DNA of 64,000 nucleotides from Candidatus Nyctobacter psychrophilus (lineage in GTDB: Bacteria; Vulcanimicrobiota; Vulcanimicrobiia; Vulcanimicrobiales; Vulcanimicrobiaceae), in assembly GCA_014305025.1 (NCBI GenBank), contig JACRTY010000005.1:62001-126000 (forward strand). The letters are read 5' to 3'. The notes below the pieces were generated by a model. It was not told where the DNA came from. It was given only the letters and a program-made list of their open reading frames with translations, and searched no databases. The position numbers were made by a program, and so were the translations under genes. The stretch's first letter is position 1; every line of letters begins with the position of its first letter. Positions 60,326-64,000 of the stretch are shown here, piece after piece.

Positions 60326-62050
60326 ATGCGCCGTCTCGGCGCGCCGCTCATAGGGCTGGGCGCCCTGTTGCTGGCGTTCGGAAGCGGTGCCGCCTGGAGG
60401 GCCGAGCCTGCTCCGGGAGCCTCGCCGACGCCGTCGGACGCCGCGGCCACCAACCTCCCCACGGCGCAACCGGAAACCGCTGCCTCGGCCGTGCCGTCTA
60501 GTCTCATGCCGGCCGGCGCCGCGCCGCAAGAAACGCCCGCCGCGCCGGAGCCGTCCGCGTCGGGCGCGCTGCCGAGCGCCTCACCGACGCAGCCGCCGAT
60601 CATCGTCAATCCGCCCAGTGCCGGCGTGACTCCCGGGGGAACCGAGACGCTGCACGTCATGCACGTGCTGGGCGCCATCACCGCCACGGTCGCCGACCCC
60701 ACCATCGTCGATGCGACCGTCGACCAGGGCGCGCAAACCGTGACGCTCACCGGCAAAGCGCTGGGCACCACGCTTCTCACCATCACGGACGGGCGCGGCT
60801 TGACGCGCCAAGTGCCCGTGCGGGTGGCCTATCCCGCCGGCGACGTGCCGCGCGCGGCATCGGTTCGCATCACGGGCGATCCGGCGACGCAGCTCTTCGT
60901 GCGTGAACAGGCGGTTGCGGCGGCAGTGGCGGCGGTCTCGACGCGACCCGGAGCCAGCGTCGTGGCAGCGGCCGACGCCGTATCGGTACCGCGTCCTCTG
61001 GCGGTCGACGACATCATGAGCGTCGACGTGCCGCTCATCGTTCAAGGTGACGGGTATTTCACGGTCCAGGGAACGACCCGCGTGCGCGTCGAGAACTTTG
61101 CGCAGCCGCGCGTTCCGCCTGGGTTTCTGCTGGTGAGCGACTATCCCGAAACGTTGCGCGAAGACGGCATTCTGTTCAGCGCCGATCTCGACGCCAAACG
61201 CGTCGAGCGCTTTTTGTACTACCACTACAATCCGCCCGGACAACCGGACCGCCGCATCGTGCTCAAGGTACGCAACGATTCGCCCGAACCCGCGCTCGTG
61301 CAATACGTCGCCGGGGTCGCGGGGCCCGAAGCCAACGAGATGGAGGTCGGACACCTTTCGACGCAGCGTTTCTTAGTGCGCCGCGCTCAAAATGAAGGGA
61401 CGGTCGTGACCATTGCGGCCCACACGACGACCAATCTTGCCGAGCAGCCCCTGCCGGCGGGCCAAACGGTGAGCGGGCTCATGCAATTGCACGCGATTGC
61501 CGGCGCACCACTGCACTTGACGTTGCTGGCGCAAGATGCTTCCGACTCGGTCGGCGCCGCCATTCCGACGTCTGCCCAACTGGTCGGCGACAAGCCGCAT
61601 GCGCGCGGCATCTACACCATTCCGGAGTTCTTTTACGACTACAGCTACGATACCGAAGGGCCCGATCTCGAAATCCCGATCGGACAATTTCCGCTTTCCA
61701 ATCTGGTCGAGGGGCAAACGCTCGCAGGCGACTACGGCGTGCTGCAATCGGTGACGGTGCGCATCGTCAACAACGACCGCCGCCACGCACGGCAGATTGC
61801 GCTCTATGCAAGTCCGCGCGGCGGCAAGGCGACCGGCACGTTCATCATCGACCGAGTGCTGGTGCAAGCGCACGCGATGGCGGCCTTCGGTCACTACAAA
61901 CTACGGCAGTACACCATTGCCCCCGGCAGCTTCGTGCGCACCGACATCGTCACGATGCCCGAGGGCGGCTCGTCCTACCCCTTGCGCCTGGTCATGGCGC
62001 CCGACGACGGCAGCGCCCCGCCCGGCTCATCGGATTCGCCGGTGTACTGA
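60326..62050 (+). CDS. Exported protein with pilus-assembly N-terminal (PF13629-like) domain
   Basis: 574 residues from ATG 60326, preceded by GAGGAGGAG. Signal peptide (LIGLGALLLAFGSGAAW), a Pro/Ala/Ser-rich linker to about residue 95, then TLHVMHVLGAITATVADPTI, VTLTGKALGTTLLTITDGRG, the beta-domain found at the N-terminus of CpaC/RcpA-type secretins. The rest (about 180-570) is beta-rich, shows no secretin motif, and is not recognised (PGFLLVSDYPETLREDGILF, FFYDYSYDTEGPDLEIPIGQ). It starts 13 nt after recQ. Possibly a surface or periplasmic scaffold. Confidence 0.78.
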   Translation: MRRLGAPLIGLGALLLAFGSGAAWRAEPAPGASPTPSDAAATNLPTAQPETAASAVPSSLMPAGAAPQETPAAPEPSASGALPSASPTQPPIIVNPPSAGVTPGGTETLHVMHVLGAITATVADPTIVDATVDQGAQTVTLTGKALGTTLLTITDGRGLTRQVPVRVAYPAGDVPRAASVRITGDPATQLFVREQAVAAAVAAVSTRPGASVVAAADAVSVPRPLAVDDIMSVDVPLIVQGDGYFTVQGTTRVRVENFAQPRVPPGFLLVSDYPETLREDGILFSADLDAKRVERFLYYHYNPPGQPDRRIVLKVRNDSPEPALVQYVAGVAGPEANEMEVGHLSTQRFLVRRAQNEGTVVTIAAHTTTNLAEQPLPAGQTVSGLMQLHAIAGAPLHLTLLAQDASDSVGAAIPTSAQLVGDKPHARGIYTIPEFFYDYSYDTEGPDLEIPIGQFPLSNLVEGQTLAGDYGVLQSVTVRIVNNDRRHARQIALYASPRGGKATGTFIIDRVLVQAHAMAAFGHYKLRQYTIAPGSFVRTDIVTMPEGGSSYPLRLVMAPDDGSAPPGSSDSPVY

Positions 62051-62056
62051 TGCGCG

Positions 62057-63118
62057 CTATAGCGCAGCCTTTGCGCTACCCGCGACCGCACGTCCGTACG
62101 CGGCGCTCGCAATCCGAGCCGCGGCCGCCCAGCCGAAGCGTGCGCAGGCAGCGCCGCGTTCGCCCGCCGCCGACGCTTCGGCGGCATCGCGCGCTCCCAG
62201 TAGCTGCGCAATTGCCGCCGTCCATCCGGCGACGTCGTCGGGCCCGACCAGGGCTGCCGTATCGCCCACGATCTCCGGTAACGACGATGCGCGCGCGGCG
62301 ATGAGCGGCACGCCGGCGCACAGCGCCTGCGCCGCGCCGTAGCCGAAGCCTTCGTAGCGTGACGGCACCGCCGCAAACGTCGCGCGCGCGTACAAGTCGA
62401 GCAATGCGGCGCGCGATACGTAACCACGCAGCTCGACCCGCTCCACGACGCCGCTCGCGCGCGCCAGTTCGGCGATACGCTCGCGGTACGGCGTAAACGG
62501 TCCGACGCAGACGAGGCGTAAGCCGGGCAGCTGAGGCAGCGCACGCACCAGCACCTCGAGATTCTTACGAACTTCGACGGTCCCGACGACGAGTGCGAAC
62601 GGCTGCGGGTCGGGCATGCGCGTCACCTGCATGATGTCGGCGGCAACGCCGGGATAGAGCACGGTCACGCGCGACGGTTCGAGCGACGTCAGCGCCAGCA
62701 GTTCGTCGCGCGAGAAGTAGGAGTCGACGAAGATCGTGTGCGCCCGCGCGTACAACGCGCGTTGCACATTTCCGAAGTAGGCGCGCGCGTAGAAGCGCGC
62801 ATGGCGCTGTGCGCGCAACCAGGCGACATCGTGCACCGTCGCAACGACGGGGATGCGGCCGGGTAAGAGCGGCAAGGTGCCGGCGGAGCAGTGCAATACG
62901 TCGACTCGTTCGCGCCGCGCGGCCAGGGGCAAGAGCACCTGGTCCCACAGCAGGCGGCGGTCGAAGCGCCAGGGATCGATGCGGGGTGCTGCCAGGGCAA
63001 TTACCTCGCAGCCGCAGGGTTCGTGAACGCCGTCGAGCGCGGCGAGCAGCCCGCGCACGTACTCGCCGATGCCGGTAGCAGTGCCGACCGCGAGTTGCGC
63101 GTCGATGCCGACGCGAAT
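62057..63118 (-). CDS. GT4-family glycosyltransferase, apparently with a non-canonical start
   Basis: About 354 residues if read from ATT 63118 (or 358 from CTG 63130). The family N-terminus IRVGIDAQLAVGTATGIGEY lies upstream of the first GTG (63058), so the real start is one of these. VVGTVEVRKNLEVLVRALPQ is the donor-domain start; the nucleotide-binding motif is EGFGYGAAQ, with Gln in place of the second Glu of EX7E. Transfers a sugar to a surface glycan. The TPR gene upstream ends 28-40 nt away; CTG 63130 overlaps a TGA (CTGA). Confidence 0.85.
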   Translation of the reverse strand: MRVGIDAQLAVGTATGIGEYVRGLLAALDGVHEPCGCEVIALAAPRIDPWRFDRRLLWDQVLLPLAARRERVDVLHCSAGTLPLLPGRIPVVATVHDVAWLRAQRHARFYARAYFGNVQRALYARAHTIFVDSYFSRDELLALTSLEPSRVTVLYPGVAADIMQVTRMPDPQPFALVVGTVEVRKNLEVLVRALPQLPGLRLVCVGPFTPYRERIAELARASGVVERVELRGYVSRAALLDLYARATFAAVPSRYEGFGYGAAQALCAGVPLIAARASSLPEIVGDTAALVGPDDVAGWTAAIAQLLGARDAAEASAAGERGAACARFGWAAAARIASAAYGRAVAGSAKAAL

Positions 63119-63157
63119 GGACCCGCTCAGTCGTTCAACGCCTGCGGTAAGGGCACG

Positions 63158-64000
63158 TCACTGCGCGAGCACGTGCGCGAGCCGCCGCACCGCGGGCGAC
63201 CGCGGCGCGAGCGCCTGCGCGCGACCGAGCGCCACGCGCGCGGCAGTCCGATCGCCGCGGCGCAGCGCCAGCTCGGCGAGGCCCACCTCCGGTTCTGCGC
63301 TGGTCGGATCAACCGCGCGTGCGCGCCCGAAGGCGGCGAGCGCCGCCGCGTACCGATCGACATTGATGGCTTGCGTTCCGAACGCCACGAGATACCGCAC
63401 GGCGAACGGCGCCAGGGTCGACGCCCGTGCATAGGCGGCAAGTGCCGCGGATTCGTGTTTACGGCGCAGCCGCGTCCCGACGTACAGGTCCCATGCCGTC
63501 CTCTCCTCCAACTGTCCCAAACGAAACTCAGCCTCCGCCAACGCCTCGCCCTGGGTGGGATCGGCGACGAGCTTCGCGACGGCCGCCTTCTGCACGGCGA
63601 GCGCTTGCCCGACGTCGCCGGTCGCGAGCAACGCGCTCGTCAGGCCGTCGATGGTCGTAAGATCTTCCGATGCCAGCGCGTCGCGCAGCGCCGTCTCCCA
63701 ATCGCCGTCACGCAAAGCAAGTTGCGCCTGCAAAGCCAGACGGTCGGGCGAGAATCGAAGCGCTGAAATTTGCCGGCGCGCCGTCGTCAAATCTCCGCGG
63801 GCTAAGGCTTCGCGGGCAAGCGCTAGGCGTAGCGCGCCGTCGACCGGCAGGCTTGGCGGCAAACGTTCGATCCGGGCCGCTACCGGGGCTGGTACGGCCC
63901 TCGCCCAGGACCCCGGCACGGCGCGAGAGCGCAGCACGATCGAGGCGATGACTTGCAACAGCGCGAGCGCCAGGCAAGCGATGATGGTCGTCAGCGTCGC
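63158..64000 (-). CDS. TPR-repeat membrane protein (5' cut by window edge)
   Basis: The frame is open to the right edge. A transmembrane helix (TLTTIIACLALALLQVIASI) precedes about 250 residues of TPR-like helices, such as GALRLALAREALARGDLTTA, EALAEAEFRLGQLEERTAWD and AAALAAFGRARAVDPTSAEP. Such tails occur on O-antigen ligase/polymerase-type proteins and on free TPR scaffolds; the part outside the window would decide. Its stop overlaps a GTG (GTGA) that opens a micro-ORF toward the glycosyltransferase. Confidence 0.8.
   Translation of the reverse strand, partial: ATLTTIIACLALALLQVIASIVLRSRAVPGSWARAVPAPVAARIERLPPSLPVDGALRLALAREALARGDLTTARRQISALRFSPDRLALQAQLALRDGDWETALRDALASEDLTTIDGLTSALLATGDVGQALAVQKAAVAKLVADPTQGEALAEAEFRLGQLEERTAWDLYVGTRLRRKHESAALAAYARASTLAPFAVRYLVAFGTQAINVDRYAAALAAFGRARAVDPTSAEPEVGLAELALRRGDRTAARVALGRAQALAPRSPAVRRLAHVLAQ

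Noticed and set aside
1-64000. CRISPR arrays and intact insertion sequences
   Set aside because: No regularly spaced direct repeats were seen, and every transposase frame found carries stops or deletions.

Overview
The window comes from a GC-rich (roughly two-thirds G+C by eye), diderm-type bacterium. It carries a Wza/Wzz-type capsule or exopolysaccharide export locus, exported lipoprotein-like proteins, a minC-minD-minD-minE-rodA operon, an RNase E/G with a very long basic tail, and a SpoIIM/RDD/MoxR/DUF58 membrane cluster with no sporulation genes in view. This mix is compatible with an uncultured lineage such as Eremiobacterota (WPS-2), but that is a guess from gene content; no rRNA or tRNA was seen.

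Layout. 1-12.3 kb: a surface polysaccharide locus with an asparagine-synthase-like amidotransferase (cut by the left edge), a GT4 glycosyltransferase, two acyltransferase-3 proteins, a Stf0-like sulfotransferase, a CpsD-like ATPase, Wzz-like chain-length protein, UDP-glucose dehydrogenase, a PglC/WcaJ-type initiating sugar transferase and a Wza-like export protein. 12.4-20.8 kb: a minus-strand biosynthetic operon (SAM methyltransferase, TauD/SyrP-like dioxygenase, two C-A-T NRPS modules, no thioesterase). 20.8-23.6 kb: a graveyard of at least three IS630-type fragments, with two small exported ORFs caught between them; one IS end abuts the first gene of the NRPS operon. 23.6-28 kb: accessory genes (FkbM methyltransferase, dienelactone hydrolase, AbrB/VapC toxin-antitoxin pair, peroxiredoxin, acyl-CoA dehydrogenase).

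28.1-47.9 kb: ftsE-ftsX-envC, a decayed ECF sigma factor beside an intact DGPF/YCII protein, a CIRCE-like operator ahead of two tandem S41 proteases, RNase E/G with a long structured upstream region, rodA-minE-minD2-minD-minC, an M48 metalloprotease, a DUF697 membrane protein and an aquaporin. 48-55 kb: RDD and SpoIIM proteins diverging, then a tightly overlapped MoxR/DUF58/DUF4350/DUF4129/membrane-protein operon. 55-64 kb: MOSC protein, dnaX-ybaB-recR, recQ, an exported protein with a pilus-type N-terminal domain, a glycosyltransferase and a TPR protein cut by the right edge.

The most unusual signals are not genes. First, a dispersed ~100-nt hairpin occurs at 29759-29859 and 46642-46747, with a diverged reverse copy at 58544-58639; the first two share loop sequences almost exactly while the stems differ by paired, compensatory changes. 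Second, three genes (RDD at ~48733, recR at ~56410, glycosyltransferase at ~63118/63130) have clearly conserved coding sequence upstream of any ATG/GTG/TTG. Two of these open at a CTG that overlaps the stop codon of a micro-ORF in the form CTGA, suggesting near-cognate initiation by termination-reinitiation.
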